Assembly (NCBI GenBank): GCA_900155495.1
Contig: FTLJ01000149.1
Coordinates: forward strand, 1 to 63,627
Direction of reading: 5' to 3'
Source: Porogramme epimiltina
Taxonomy: Eukaryota; Basidiomycota; Agaricomycetes; Polyporales; Polyporaceae
Length of the DNA: 63,627 nt
Part shown: piece after piece, positions 50,859-62,736 of the stretch
Position numbering within the stretch: the first letter of the stretch is position 1
Layout of the letters: the number at the start of each line of letters is the position of its first letter
Made by a program: the position numbers and the translations under genes
The notes under the pieces: model-generated
The model's database searches: none
What the model saw: the letters and a program-made list of their open reading frames with translations, nothing else
What the model was told of the DNA's origin: nothing

Positions 50859-51680
50859 CATGAAGATCTCGACATCGGTGGTTGAGCATCTTCCACAATT
50901 GGGAACCTCGCGGAGAAGACGATACCCAACATTGACACTTCAAACGCCGTGAATCTCATTGGGCACGTTGACAAACTATGTCATCCCTCGCCTTCGTCAA
51001 CACTCCGTCGCTGCCGCCGACCACGTTGACCCGACCATCCTCGAGTCGCCCCTTCGACTCCACCTTCAGCTTCTCCGCCCACGCTGCAGGCCGTAAAATC
51101 GAGATCCATCCCCGCAGCACGTTCTTACCCACAACGAGCGAGAATCGAAGCCGCTAAGCGGGATTGAGTTCCCTGGGACCCTACGTACTCCCCGCTCCTC
51201 CAGGTTCCCGGAAGGCCAACGTGAACCGAAAACGACGACTTCTCTCGCGCGCAGCGGCCTCATGCCGTGCGAAGGCGGTTGCTCGTCGATGACCATGCCA
51301 AAGCTCCAGTCGGCGTGCAACTCCGCGATAAGCTCGCCGTCGGCCAGGACACGAGGACAGTGAGCGACTGCTCCCGAGGGCATCCCGGCAGGTTGCACTG
51401 CCGGCGCACCTTTTGCGTGGCGCACGCGGAGGCTGACGCGTGCGCGCGCGTTTTCAGCCCCTTGACATCGTCCCGCTATAACACACCCCCATGGATGAAA
51501 AATGATATCATCCCTCACATCCGCTGGGCTCAGCAGCGCCGACATCGAGCAGGCGTGCGCGACGACGCCCTTCCCTCCCAAGCTGTCGACCCAGGGGCGG
51601 TCACCTCGGTCGCCCCCGTGTAAGTCTTCGCCGCACACAGCCCAGATGCTGACCCCGGACTTGCAGTTCCCCCTCCTAAG
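50859..51680 (+). pseudogene. Chimeric remnant: monooxygenase fragment joined to peroxidase fragment
   Basis: 50859-50985 matches exon 2 of the monooxygenase (56155-56285; the aga-agacgatacccaacattga block is clear). At about 51000 it switches to the peroxidase at the proximal-His exon: cactccgtcgctgccgccga, as at 42585. Peroxidase homology then runs, with many frameshifts and substitutions, through exons 5 and 6 to about 51680. Its stop context differs from the other copies. Neither part has an open frame of useful length. Confidence 0.82.
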
Positions 51681-53340
51681 TGGCGCGGCGAACATCAAAG
51701 AACAGCTCTTCAGCGATTTCGATACAGGTCTCGATCGGCCGCGAGATAGTATCGCGCGCCTCTCGCGACATTCCAGCTTTTCTCCATAGGCATCATCTGT
51801 TATAGCAAGTCTATTTCCGTCATGAATATTGGGATTGAGTCATCACACTTCCTAAAGAAGCCACCCTAGAGCCGTATGAGCCGGCCAGGTTCTGGGCAGG
51901 GCATTAGGGTTAGTAGACTGGGCTGTGTGAATGTGCTCGTCGCCCCTCACTAGCCATGCGTACGGAATGAATGAAGAAGCCGGCAAGACGTGAGACTCGG
52001 TTGGGAGCTGTGAATCCCTTACTTTGCATAGTGTATTTGTCAATGTTTGGCGACATTTGCTTTTGTTATACTTCAAAGAGATACGACACCATGATAGAGT
52101 GTGCGGTGTAATCACTATATGTACTTTTGAGGGAAATAGTTCAATGTGCGCACGACAACTGGAAGTAGCACACTGAGTCGGACAGACCGGGCCGAAGATC
52201 GGAAGTTTCCGCGAACCCCACGAGGTTTCACGCATATCTCACTCTCAATCCATCGGAGACCACACATATTATGATCTCGATCGCAACTTGGAACTCTCAT
52301 CCCCTCTCGGACCTCAACATCACTCCCTTATGCCGTCCTTAAGAGGCATCTCAAAGTCGCTTCATCCGTGCGGTTCGACCCCTCGCTTGGATTCTAGCCC
52401 CCATAGAAATTTGGCATTCTAGTACCCAGCCCGCGACAACATCCGGCCCGTGCGCCAAAACTGGCTTCGACAGGGGTTCGGATCGGAGTGCGTGCGGGTA
52501 ACAGGCGAACCTCAATTCGAGGTCAAATGAGGTGCGTCATTGAAATTGGGGGGGGGGGGGGGGGGGGGGGGAGCGCCAGGGAGTGCTGCAGGTGGTACCA
52601 CGGGGTCAGGAGAGACCAGGGCGTAGAGAACACCGTAGAGAGCGGGAAGAGAAGGAGAGAGAGAGCATCGCGGGGCCTAGGGCCTCCACTTCTGTCATTT
52701 CCGGGGTGGAACCTGGATTCTACCTTGCTAAAAGGGTGTCTATAGGGTAGTGCCGTACCAGCACATACCACAGCGGGCGTATGGAAATTTTCGTCGATAG
52801 GGAATGCATGTGACAGGCAAGCGTCGTCGGAAAGGTAGGATGACACTTGCCTGGCACACTTCTTTCCCCGCAGAATAAATCTTCGTATGCCCGCGATCGC
52901 GGTGTGAGCCGTGGCCTTGGGGCATACATCCTTTTTCCGGGTGGCCTCGATCGAGATAGCATGGGTCCGCCCACCCCGATCGCTTTCCCTCTGGCAGTGA
53001 TCACAACCCGTCACGCGAACCGAACCCTCCCAATAGAGCGCTCAAGATGGGGTAACGAGCGGCGAGCCGTCATGCCACCCTGGTTCAATGATACCCTATC
53101 CTTCTCGCTCGTGTACTCCGTGAGGTGGATTCGGCCGCAGGTATGTACGTGTTATAAATTGGCCACTGGAGTACTCTCCCGGTGGTTTGTGCTGACTGCT
53201 CTCTTTTCCAGCTCAAGTGTCAAGCCACTCTGGGATCTAGGTGACCATCCCTACTTGCGATCAAGTATACTATATGCCTTGTGAGTCCGCCCTTGTAGCG
53301 CTCTAGTAGACGTTACGACGCTGACTGTAGTACAGTTCAG
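51681..53340. other. Peroxidase 3' flank, third copy, then F-box 3 upstream region
   Basis: 51790-51870 is a diverged peroxidase 3' flank. 51880-52430 shows no recognised feature. About 52440-52510 resembles 46890-46960. 53090-53340 is the F-box leader. A reading frame at about 53071-53150 (MPPWFNDTLSFSLVY) has counterparts upstream of the other F-box copies, but those stop, so it is not called. Confidence 0.5.
52548..52571. repeat. Long homopolymer G run (24)
   Basis: Twenty-four consecutive G bases in a non-coding stretch. The length is at the limit of what sequencing resolves. Confidence 0.9.
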
Positions 53341-54624
53341 ACAGGATACTGGCACCGCACGACTCGTATTCCGACAATCCACACCTTCCCTGTGGAATTG
53401 ATCGATTCAATTTTACGATGTCTCGAACGCAGGGATCTCAAGACTTGCATGCTAGTTTGTAAAGCATGGCTCCCGTGCGTTGAGCACATCATCTACACTT
53501 GTCCACGCATCACAAGCGACCAGAGCATGTTGCGTTTCATTCACGTTGTCTCTACAAGGAGGTCCGGGGCGTCCGTGAAAGGTCTACACATCGTCGGCAA
53601 AATCAACTACTCTTCAATGCAGCCTACCCCGTGGGTCCTTCAAGTTCCCGCCCGTCTTGGACCGGTGGTCCCCAATGTCCGCACCCTGCACTTCGAGAAC
53701 CTTGAAGGCGTTGCCTTTTCGGCTCTCTTCTGGAGGGGCATCACCAGCCACTTCTACCAAGTCACTAAGCTCCGCATCGAGGCCTCCCGACTCCTCAAGC
53801 GGTCGGACGCGGGGAAATTCATCATAGCTTTCCCCAACCTCACCTCCCTCGCAATCGAGCACGTCCAGTGGCCGCAGTGGGACGGCGTCAGAGTGACGCC
53901 GCGCTCGGGTTCATCGGTTAACTCGCCGCCGGTGCGGCCCCTGCGTCGCGTCGAGTTCGGGGCGATGGACAGCCGGGAAGTCGCTGACGCACTCTGGTTG
54001 GTGTCCGGCGGACGCTCCACCGTGCGCGATATTGCCTTCACGCGCAACCCGTTGCAGTCGCTGCTCACTGTGGTGCAATACCTCCCGCAATTTACCGAGC
54101 TCCGATCGCTCACTCTGGCTCCCCCGATCGTCTGGTCGTCGGATCGCAGTAAGCCTTTTTTTACGCTGTGCACTCCGAAGTGATAGGTGCATGCTGACGG
54201 TGCGCCTCTCCCACCTCTTTCCCTGCCTCTAGCCCATCTAGACTCACTCTGTAGCGTCCTACCGCAGATGGTGCTGCTCACATCGCTCCGCCTGTATATC
54301 ATGAGCCTTGACCCGGACGTGCTGTGGTGGGTTCCGCACGTGCTGATCGCTGCAGCTGGTCTGCCGCTCGCCGGAATCACTCTCGAATTCACATTTGACT
54401 ACAAGAGCCTGGTGAATGAGTGTCCGGCGTGGGCACGCATCGCGAGTGAGCTCAGCACGGGCTGGCGACAGACGTTGGGGCGCGTGACGCTTGTGCACAA
54501 CCCCATCGGGAACTTCGTCGCGGAGCTCACGGACGAGAACGTGATGCGCACGCTGAGGCAGCGGTTCGCGGCGCTGGAGCGGCGCCGCATCCTGGAGGTG
54601 CAGATTGGCACGCGGTATTTATAG
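53341..54624 (+). CDS. F-box protein, copy 3, usual start codon lost
   Basis: Exons 53341-54148 and about 54233-54624 align end to end with the two paralogs: HTFPVELIDSILRCLERRDLKTCM, VRTLHFENLEGVAFSA, NLTSLAIEHVQWPQWD, ELRSLTLAPPIVW, MSLDPDVLWWVPHVL, EVQIGTRYL. The frame is fully open and the intron is conserved. At the position of the ATG in copy 1 (ATGGGA) this copy has ACAGGA. The first internal ATG is at about 53449, which would remove most of the F-box. Either translation starts in a 5' leader exon, or on the near-cognate GTG at 53392, or the copy is a young pseudogene. Coordinates given are the homologous extent. Confidence 0.65.
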
Positions 54625-55502
54625 TATAGGAATGGCTACCATGGTATAATTGCTCTCGGTCACACAAACACTCACCCGTTTCGATTCCGCTCACTCGTAC
54701 CCTTTGATACTCGTAGTTATTCTTTGACAAACCGACACGGACACCAAGAGGCCGAGCCTAGTATTATCAGTCCGCCGGTTTCTTGATTGATTTCCCGAAA
54801 GCTCGCAGTGCGTGCAAATGTACTCCTTTCACCTATATGATTCTCCCCGTATGTAGCCAGAGCATGCATTCGCAACTGTATTATGCCTCATTATTTAATG
54901 TAGGAGGGCAGACTTGTGCTCCGACGTTTGAGTACTGTTGCACACCAAGGCTGGCGCGCGGGACCCCGGGCCAGGCCCTAAAAGCGGCTCCGTAGACGCC
55001 GAACAGAGTTGTCGTCCTTCCACCACCTTCAGCACGCCGGAGCCCCGGAGTGATGCTTGGAATCACGCGTCCTATCACGTTGAGTGGACTCCAGGCTTCT
55101 TTGCTGTCAATTCCGTCGCACTAATATCCACCAAATGAGGCGGTATCAGGATGTTCCTGGTCTGAGCTTCACTGGAAGGATTTAAAGCGATGATTAGAAC
55201 TTGATTCTGTGCTTAGTGGGTGCGCCATAGGACTACAAGGTTCGTCTCAGCGAACTCACGAACAGGCCGGTTCTCACGTGCTTTAATACAGGTACGGGGC
55301 CACCGATTCCGTGGGTGAGCATGGGTGGATATCTGTATCCCGAATTGAAGTACTCCCAGGCGGGCGCTGTTCTGCGCCCGTGGGGACATGGAGCCTGAGG
55401 ACTCTTAGTGCATGCGACCCACCAGAGAGGTGACCCTTCCTGTTCCTCGCACCTGAAACCCTCCCTCTTACCACCACCATCATCAGCACCTCGGACCACG
55501 AT
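54625..55502. repeat. Duplicated F-box/monooxygenase spacer (unit with intact monooxygenase)
   Basis: 54948-55502 is co-linear with 45270-45812 and contains the monooxygenase promoter. The preceding 300 nt appear unique to this copy. Confidence 0.72.
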
Positions 55503-57698
55503 ATGGACCCGATCCGTATCGCGTCGGACTGGCTCTCCCAATACTCCGCCACGTTCTCGAGTGCAAACGTTGACGCGTTCGTGGAACTCCTTCTCCCTGA
55601 CGGTTGGTTGCGCGACTTCCTCGTCTTCACATGGGACCTCCGCTCGCTCGGCGGGCGCGAAAAGGTCGCTGCCTACCTCAAGACGGGGCTCGCGCCAGCG
55701 CGCATTAGCCCGAACTCCATCATACTCGACGAGAGCGAGCACCTCGCCCCACGGGTGGCGCCGCTCGCGCAGATACCCGGCGTCGAGGCCGTCGAGGCCG
55801 CGTTCGCGTTCGAGTGTGCCCACGGGCACGGGCACGGGCATGTGCGGCTCGTGCAGGACGTGGACGGGGCGTACAGGGCGCTCACGCTCTTCATGGAGCT
55901 ATCGGACTTGGTCGGACACGAGGAGCTCGGCACGATGCCGTTGAGGGATGACATCACAGGGCTTCCTGGGCGGGATATGCAAAAGGAGTACGGGGAGTGG
56001 GTTCGCGGGGTCGAGACGCGGCCGTACGTTCTCATAGGTACGTTCTCTTCTCATCCTAACGGAGTCAGACCGAATCCGTGAGTGTGATTACTCATGCAAA
56101 GTTACAGTCGGTGCAGGGCAGGCGGGTCTAATTATGGCGGCTCGATTCAAGCAGATGAATATCTCAACGTTGGTGATTGAGCGTCTTCCGCGGGTGGGAG
56201 ACTCGTGGAGAAGACGATACCCAACATTGACGCTCCACACTATCAGCAGACATCATACCCGTAAGTCTTATTGGGCATGTTCATTGAGAATGTGGGCACT
56301 CACTCACGTCGACCCCCAGTATTGTATCAACCATACCCTACAAACTGGCCGGAGTTCACGCCACGCGACAAACTCGCGGATTGGATGGAGTCATACGTCT
56401 CCATGCAAGACTTGGTCGTCTGGACCAACTCGGAGCTCAAGGGACATCCCACTTACGACCGAGAAGCCGCCGAGTGGGACGTCTGTGTCATCCGTGAAGG
56501 CTTTGAGGTTCCCCTCCGCCCTGCGCACATCGTACTCGCCACCGGAACACTCGGCGCGCCCAACATCCCCGACGTGCCAGACATCGAACGCTTCCCCGGG
56601 CACATCATGCACTCGTCCGAGTACGGCGGCGGCGCGCCCTTCGCGGGGCTGCACGCGGTCGTCGTCGGCGCGGGCAACTCTTCGATCGACGTCTGCCAGG
56701 ACCTCGCGCTGCACGGCGCCGCGTCCGTGACGATGGTGCAGCGCTCGCCGACGTGCGTGTACTCGCGCGAGTCGTTCGCGGTCGGCCAGCGCCAGGTGTA
56801 CCGCGCGGACGTGCCCGCGGACGTCGCGGACTTCCGCACCGCAACGTGGCCTTTCAAGCTCGTGAAGCGGCTTGCGATCGCGAACGGGCACGCGGCCCAG
56901 GCGGCCCAGAAGGAGCTCCACGAGAAGCTGCGCAAGGGCGGGGTGCAGCTGCACATGGGCCCCGAGGGCCAGGGGTTGTATTTGCTTGTCATCGAACGCC
57001 TGGGCGGTAAGTTACATTCGCAAATGTGGACTATTCCCTGCTGACACTGGAGTACAGGTTACTGTGAGAAGCTATCGTGTTCGTTTCCGGGGGTTAGTTT
57101 ACAGAAGTATCATTTGACAGGGCTAGACAAGGGGGGTGCGGATCTCATCGCTGATGGGAAGATCAAGGTCAAGAGTGGAGTCACCCTCAAGAAATTTACC
57201 GACAAAAGCCTTCTGCTGAGCGACGGATCCGAGTTGCCCGCGGATGTCGTGGTGTTTGCGTGAGTAATTTTATCAATAAAATACACGAGATGACCGCCCA
57301 TTACATTTTTATAAGTACGGGCTATGTAAACATGAGAGAAGTGAATGCCGCATTGTTTGGCGAGAACGTCATCGACAAGACGGACGAGGTGTACGGGCTC
57401 GACGAAGAAGGTGAATTGCGAGGCAGTTATAGGCCATCTGGGTACCCAGGAGTGAGTTCAGGTGCTACACGCCGACCCACAGTCACTGACTTTTTTGGAT
57501 CATAGTTGTGGTTTGCTAGTGGGTCATTCTCTGTCTGTCGTGTCATGTCGAAACCCCTGGTAAGTAGCTTTCTGATAGTCACTCGAGGCGCATGACCGAA
57601 CTCACACATTTCCAATCAAGGCAATCCAATTGAAGGCTATTCAAATGGGAATATTGAAGCACGACGGTCGCCGGGACGGCTCTGTGAACAGTGTGTGA
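55503..57698 (+). CDS. NTF2-like domain plus FAD/NAD(P)H monooxygenase
   Basis: Seven exons (55503-56037, 56108-56260, 56320-57006, 57121-57259, 57316-57451, 57506-57559, 57621-57698) give 593 residues. Residues 1-150 look like an NTF2/SnoaL-like domain (IASDWLSQYSATFSSANVDAF, DGWLRDFLVFTWDLRSLGG). The flavin monooxygenase part follows: FAD-binding IVGAGQAGLIMAARF (made by the first splice), YPTLTLHT, LLYQPYPTNWPEFTPRD, HIVLATGTLGAPNIPDV, the NADPH-binding VVVGAGNSSIDVCQDLA and the C-terminal VVVFATGYVN. There is no signal peptide, so it is probably cytosolic. Such enzymes oxygenate soft N or S atoms or carbonyls; the substrate is unknown. It is the only intact member among its copies here and is convergent with the next gene. 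Confidence 0.9.
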
Positions 57699-57828
57699 TG
57701 AGTGTGCTATATTATACCGATGGATACCCAAATGTACCGTTAGTCCAAACAGATCCATGTATCAAACAACAGAAGCAAAGTGAATTCCGAAGCAATAGCG
57801 GTTGTAGCACGAGAGAATCGAACGAAAC

Positions 57829-59958
57829 CTAAAAAGGCCTGAGGGCATCGCCCAGTGTGTAGCTTGTGTCTAAAAATTGCGCGTAAGGTAGCGCGGCCGA
57901 TCCTGTTTGATCTTGCTCGTCATCACTGCCCTCTGCCCCGAGCACCTCTTGGACCATATTGAGCTCGGCTTCGGTGGCGTCCACAACGTGCTCCCGGAGC
58001 GCCCCCATGATGTCGAGGCGGCCCGCCGCCTCCACCTCCTCCTGCCAGCGCTTGCTGATCATCCAGCTCGAGACGCCCTTGGGCGGAACGGAAAGCCCGT
58101 CCTTTGGCGGGCCCTCCCGTCTTGTGCGGCGGCCAACCCCGCGGCGCGGCTTCCCGTTCAGTTCGCCGTGGTCGTCGAGGGAAGCGTAGAACTTGCGAAG
58201 GCGGGAGCTACGCCACGGGAGCCCGCGAGTGCGGAAGACTTGCATCATCTCGCCAGCCGCGTCGGGTTCCTCGCCGTCGGACTCCTCCGAAGACATGCAC
58301 TCCACCTGGAGGGCGGAGTCGAACACGGGCTGAGCGAACAGGGCAAGGCGCTCGCGCGTGTCGGTGCGGCTGCCGAGCTTCTGTGGGGGGGATAAGGGCG
58401 CGATCAGCGGCTGGATATACCAAGTCTATCTAGGGGGGGAAGAGGGGAAAGAGGGGGGCATTCTTGAGCGGGAATCGGCGAGCAGATACGTACTAATTTC
58501 TTCCTGGAAAACCTCCGGGCTGTATATGACTTTTGAGCTTCCCGGCGCTTGAGTTTCGTCGCTGCGGCGACGTCGTTCTGGGCTTTAAACTTCTGACGGA
58601 GAGTGACGAAAACCTGTTCAAACGCGGCCTCAACACTCTTCCTCGAAAAGTCCTTCTCGGGGACGTGTTTGTATTTGTGCTGGTTCGCCCTTAAATCTGC
58701 TATGATGCGCTTCTTCATAGCGTGATTCGTCGCTGACTGTCTCGTGGTCTTGGCCCATACGAATCGTACGGGCTCGTTTGGTCCAATCTCCGGTCCTTCG
58801 AAAGCGCTCGGAGGAAGATCCTCACCGTGCTTGAGCTTCATCATTTTGCGAACGTGGATGCGCACAGCATGCTAGAAAACGAAGAAGCTAGGGTTAGCGC
58901 GCTCCACGAGATTCGGAGGGAGAGAAACTGCGCACATGAATTGTGAGGCATCGGTCGTCGTGCCCGTTCTTTCGTTTCCGAGGTCGGTCCGTCGCGGATG
59001 CACCAGCGTCTTCCTCGGAATCACTGTTGTGATCGGAATCGTCCTCGATGACATATCTAGGACGTTTGAGGTTAGGAACTTCAGGGCCCGGTGTCAAAGA
59101 AGCCCCTCTTGAAAGTGGGGTAGGTGGCCCAAATTGTTCAGGCGAGTTCGTCCGGATGATGTAGAGGGAATCTGGAAGCCCTGGGATAGGCATAGGGTAA
59201 CTCGATGCACTGGGCCCGAGTGATGGAAGTGGGGTGTCGGGATGTTGTCCTTGAGCCGTTAGGGGGCGCGAAGATGACCCCTCGACGAACATAGGTTGGT
59301 GTACTGATGGGTGACTGAGGGCCGGAGACACGGGAGACATTGGCGAATAGGTCAATGCATCAGACTCTGGAGAAGTGTACTGCTCGATGAAAGCGGTAGT
59401 GGAGATAGTGTCGTAGAGCGGTGAGTCTTGTAGAGAAGCGGGTATAGGGATGTTTGGGTGAAGGCTGAGGTACGCCTTGAGCATCGAGAGCTCGCTCCGC
59501 ATGGTCGCAATGTCTCGTTCCAACTTAGCTTGTAGCTGTATTCGTTTCGCATCTTGCTCGTTCTCCCAAGTGACCCGGCGAATATCGTCCGTCTCCTTGC
59601 TTGAGGCCGCAGCGGCATCTCTGGCAGCGCAGACGAGTCGATATAGTTCGCGGAATATAATGGTGGCGTCGCGCTGTGGCGGGTGTTCCACGGGGGGAGG
59701 GGCTGCAACCCTGTGGTAGTATTAATGGACGTACACCCACGGCTTCCCGTCGACGACGTACTGCACGGGCTGCGGAGGGGGAACCGTAGCAAACGCGAGC
59801 TCAAGCTCGCTGCGATGGGGAACAGGAGGTTGTGATGCTACCGGGGGAGCTGGAGGGGCCGCTGGGCGGGGTTGGGGGACAGGAGGCACCTGCTTGCGTC
59901 GGGGTTGATTGACGACGACATAGGGGTTGAGCGCATTCGAGAGCTCGCTGGACGACAT
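57829..59958 (-). CDS. Unrecognised nuclear-like coiled-coil protein
   Basis: Four or five exons encode about 590 residues starting MSSSELSNALNPYVVVNQ. A 51-nt intron joins PPPQPVQ to VAAPPPVEHPPQ. A predicted coiled coil follows (DDIRRVTWENEQDAKRIQLQ, KLERDIATMRSELSMLKAYL), then a Pro/Ser-rich linker, an acidic patch (EDDSDHNSDSEEDAG) and a basic run (DRPRKRKNGHDD) that could be a nuclear signal. A conserved-looking region RIHVRKMMKLKHGEDLPP and NEPVRFVWAKTTRQS comes next, then a Lys/Arg-rich helix (KLKRREAQKSYTARRFSRKK). The C-terminal part has WRSSRLRKFYASLDDHGEL and RWQEEVEAAGRL. I do not recognise a named family. The last-exon boundary near 58400-58500 and the stop at 57829 are inferred. 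It is divergent from RPN11. Confidence 0.75.
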
Positions 59959-60206
59959 GGCATTGCGGCAGAGGGCGGGCAGCCAGGGAGGATGAGCGGC
60001 GGGAGCACGCAACAGACGCCCATATCCATGATGAGGTGTTTATCGCGGATTGGGGGCCAAAGGCTAAATCGGGACGACGGCACGTGCTCCGTGTACCGAC
60101 GCGTCAGCGACGCGCGTGCGTCAGTCCTCCGCTCTGCACTTGCTCACTTTCTCCGCCTATACTCGCCGCCTCCTCCACCCACACTTCACCGCCGCCACAA
60201 TACACT

Positions 60207-61440
60207 ATGGAGTCTGACATGGATGCACTGATTGCTCAGGCCGCGGCAGGACGGGGCGGAGGGCCTGACATGTCTATCCCGGACAAGTACGCTCTTTCAC
60301 CCGTTCCGTCCGGTCCTCTGTCTAAACGTCCGTGTGTTTAGTGGCGAGGTCATTCACATATCATCGCTGGCTCTGCTAAAGGTACGTCCCCCACGCACTT
60401 TGATCGGCGACTTGAGCTGAACACGGTGCATTTAGATGTTGAAGCACGGTCGCGCCGGTGTACCAATGGAAGTCATGGGCCTCATGCTCGGAGAGTTTGT
60501 GGACGAATATACTGTACAAGTCATCGACGTCTTTGCGATGCCGCAATCGGGAACTACCGTCTCCGTCGAGTCTGTGGACCACGTATTCCAGCAAAAGATG
60601 GTAGACATGCTCAAGCAGACTGGGAGGTGTGTGTGGCACCTGTCTTTGTTTTACCAAGACTCTTGGACCTGACGTTCTGGAAGGTCAGAAATGGTGGTCG
60701 GCTGGTATCACTCCCATCCTGGCTTTGGTTGTTGGCTCTCGAGTGTCGACATCAACACACAACAGGTATAGTCGCCGTTCGCATGCCGACCTCCGGGGTC
60801 TTCCAAGAGCTGAACAAACTCCGCGTAGTCATTCGAGCAACTGGACCGCCGTTCAGTTGCCGTCGTGGTCGACCCCATTCAGTCCGTGAAGGGCAAGGTC
60901 GTGATCGACGCTTTCCGGCTGATCAACCCCGCCATGGTCCTCCAAGGGCTCGAGCCCCGCCAGACGACGTCGAACATTGGGCACATCAACAAGCCCTCGA
61001 TCCAAGCACTCATTCACGGACTTAACCGGCACTACTACTCGATCGCCGTGAACTACAGGAAGACGGAGCTCGAGCAGGCGATGCTCATGAACCTTCACAA
61101 GCGGAACTGGACAGAGGGTCTCACATTGCGCGACTTCAACAACCACAAGGAGGCGAACGAGAAGTCGATAAAGGTACGCACTCGCACGCCGGAATAGTCG
61201 TGCGACTGCTTGGCTCACCATTGGGCGTGATCGCGTGCGTTCCGTGGGCAGTCGATGCTCTCCCTCTCGGAAGCATACAACAAATCTGTGCAAGAGGAGT
61301 CCACCTTGACTGCGGACCAGCTCAAGACGCGGCACGTGGGGAAGCAGGACCCCAAGCGGCATCTAGAGGAGGAGGTCGAGCGGGCAATAGGGGATCAGGT
61401 GGTGCAGAACCTGGGCACGATGCTGTTAGCGGAACTATAA
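60207..61440 (+). CDS. RPN11: 26S proteasome deubiquitinase Rpn11
   Basis: Rpn11 (PSMD14) is the lid metalloprotease that removes ubiquitin chains during degradation. Seven short exons give about 308 residues. Landmarks in order: [46 protein letters not shown] (the catalytic Glu lies in [10 protein letters not shown]), and the JAMM motif [14 protein letters not shown]. The Ins-1-type [19 protein letters not shown] is recovered only by choosing the acceptor CGCGTAG. Then [52 protein letters not shown] and the C-terminal helices [15 protein letters not shown] and [10 protein letters not shown]. All zinc ligands are present. It is among the most conserved proteins in the window. Confidence 0.96.
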
Positions 61441-61988
61441 GTGTATCATTATCCCGGACTTCGCCTTTTGGCTCCCCCCATCTTCGATTTGTATTGACCG
61501 TTGACGTCGTCTTTGCTCGCGGCGCGCCCGACTCGTTCGAGAGCCCGCCGTCGTCCGAGCCGGCTTCTAGATGCCCCAGGGCGGGTGTTCGCGTGACGAT
61601 AAGGACGAGGTTTCGGGGCGGGCCTGGTGACCCCCAGCCATTTCCTTACGCGACATTTCTGGGAATTCGCGGATGCGCCGTCCCTGCGACCAGAAGCTCG
61701 TAGCACGATCACAGGACGGAGCTATGACATAACTTGGAAAACTCTGGACAACAACCTCCCGACCGAGATCCGTTCTATTGGAAGGCCGACGAATGATGGC
61801 GCTGAGGGGTCAGATTTGCGGCCATAGAAAGCTCGGGGGACGTGGGACGCGTCACGGAGCGGAAGGACTGAGGCAGCCCGTCCAGGGGTAGCGGGTCTTA
61901 ATGAAAGGAAAATAGATTGTGCAGTAGCGTAAAACGTAACGGTAAGAACCACAACCAGAGTGGGGGGAAATGGGGAGAAGAGGACGGA
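61441..61988. other. Spacer between convergent RPN11 and bS18m genes
   Basis: 548 nt with both 3' flanks; short open frames only. No gene seen. Confidence 0.6.
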
Positions 61989-62736
61989 TCATCTCCGCGC
62001 CAGGTCGTCGTTGTCGAGCGTCCGCCTGCTGAGGACGGGGATGATGCCCATCATCTTCGCGCGGCGGATGGCCTTGCCAATCCTGCGCTGGTTCTTCCAC
62101 GTCAACTGCGTCTCGCTCCGCCGCTTGATCTTGCCCATGTGGGTGACAAAGTAGGACATGAGCGACGAGTTCTGGCTTTCGTGGAGGGGGTTGAGCTTGA
62201 GCTGGTGGAAGATGTCCTTGTACCGCGACGCGCCTGCGTCGGGCCCGAGGATGAACGGCTTGCTCCGCCATTGGTATTTGTAGTACTCGTCGCGCGAGAA
62301 ACGTTTTGGTTGGACGAACTGGGGAGGGCGTGAGCGGGCGCGCCGTGGCCGACAAATGGGCGGGGGCTGCTTACCTGGCCGTGGTAGAAGCCCTTGAGCG
62401 TCGGGTAGCCCTTGTTACCCAGACGGGGTGCTTCTCAGCAGGTCAACGGCTGGACCACGCGTGAAGAAAGTGAGGCCACGCACCCGGAACATCGACGATG
62501 CCGTCCGACGCAGCAGCTGCCATGGCTTCCCGTTCTTCCCCCAGCTCGGCAAAGTGCTCGCCGAGCTCGCTCATGCTCCCCAAGTCGTCGTCCTCCTCGA
62601 GGGGGGCGAGGTCGTCGCTGCGCGGCAGCGATGACATGGCACGCGCGGGGGCGGCGGAGGTGGCCGCGGCCGCGGCGGGAAGCCTGGAGAACTCGCGGCG
62701 CGAGACGGCGCGGAAGGCACCCACGAGCGACAGCAT
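61989..62736 (-). CDS. RSM18: Mitochondrial ribosomal protein bS18m
   Basis: Three exons give about 205 residues. The Arg/Ala-rich N terminus (MLSLVGAFRAVSRREFSRLP) is a mitochondrial presequence; an acidic disordered stretch follows. The short middle exon encodes LGNKGYPTLKGFYHGQ and the last begins FVQPKRFSRDEYYKYQWRSK. The S18 core is near the end: SSLMSYFVTHMGKIKRRSET, LTWKNQRRIGKAIRRAKMMG, IIPVLSRRT, matching the small-subunit protein that sits at the mRNA platform. The C terminus is LDNDDLARR. Joins are in phase at both introns. The start at 62736 is the ATG that gives the presequence. Confidence 0.92.

Noticed and set aside
51900..51920. A ttaggg-like hexamer suggestive of a telomeric repeat
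   Set aside because: A single occurrence (attagggttag) without tandem repetition, in the middle of single-copy genes.
53071..53284. Small open frame starting MPPWFNDTL upstream of F-box copy 3
   Set aside because: Its counterparts in the other two units contain an early stop, so it is better explained as spliced leader sequence than as a conserved protein.
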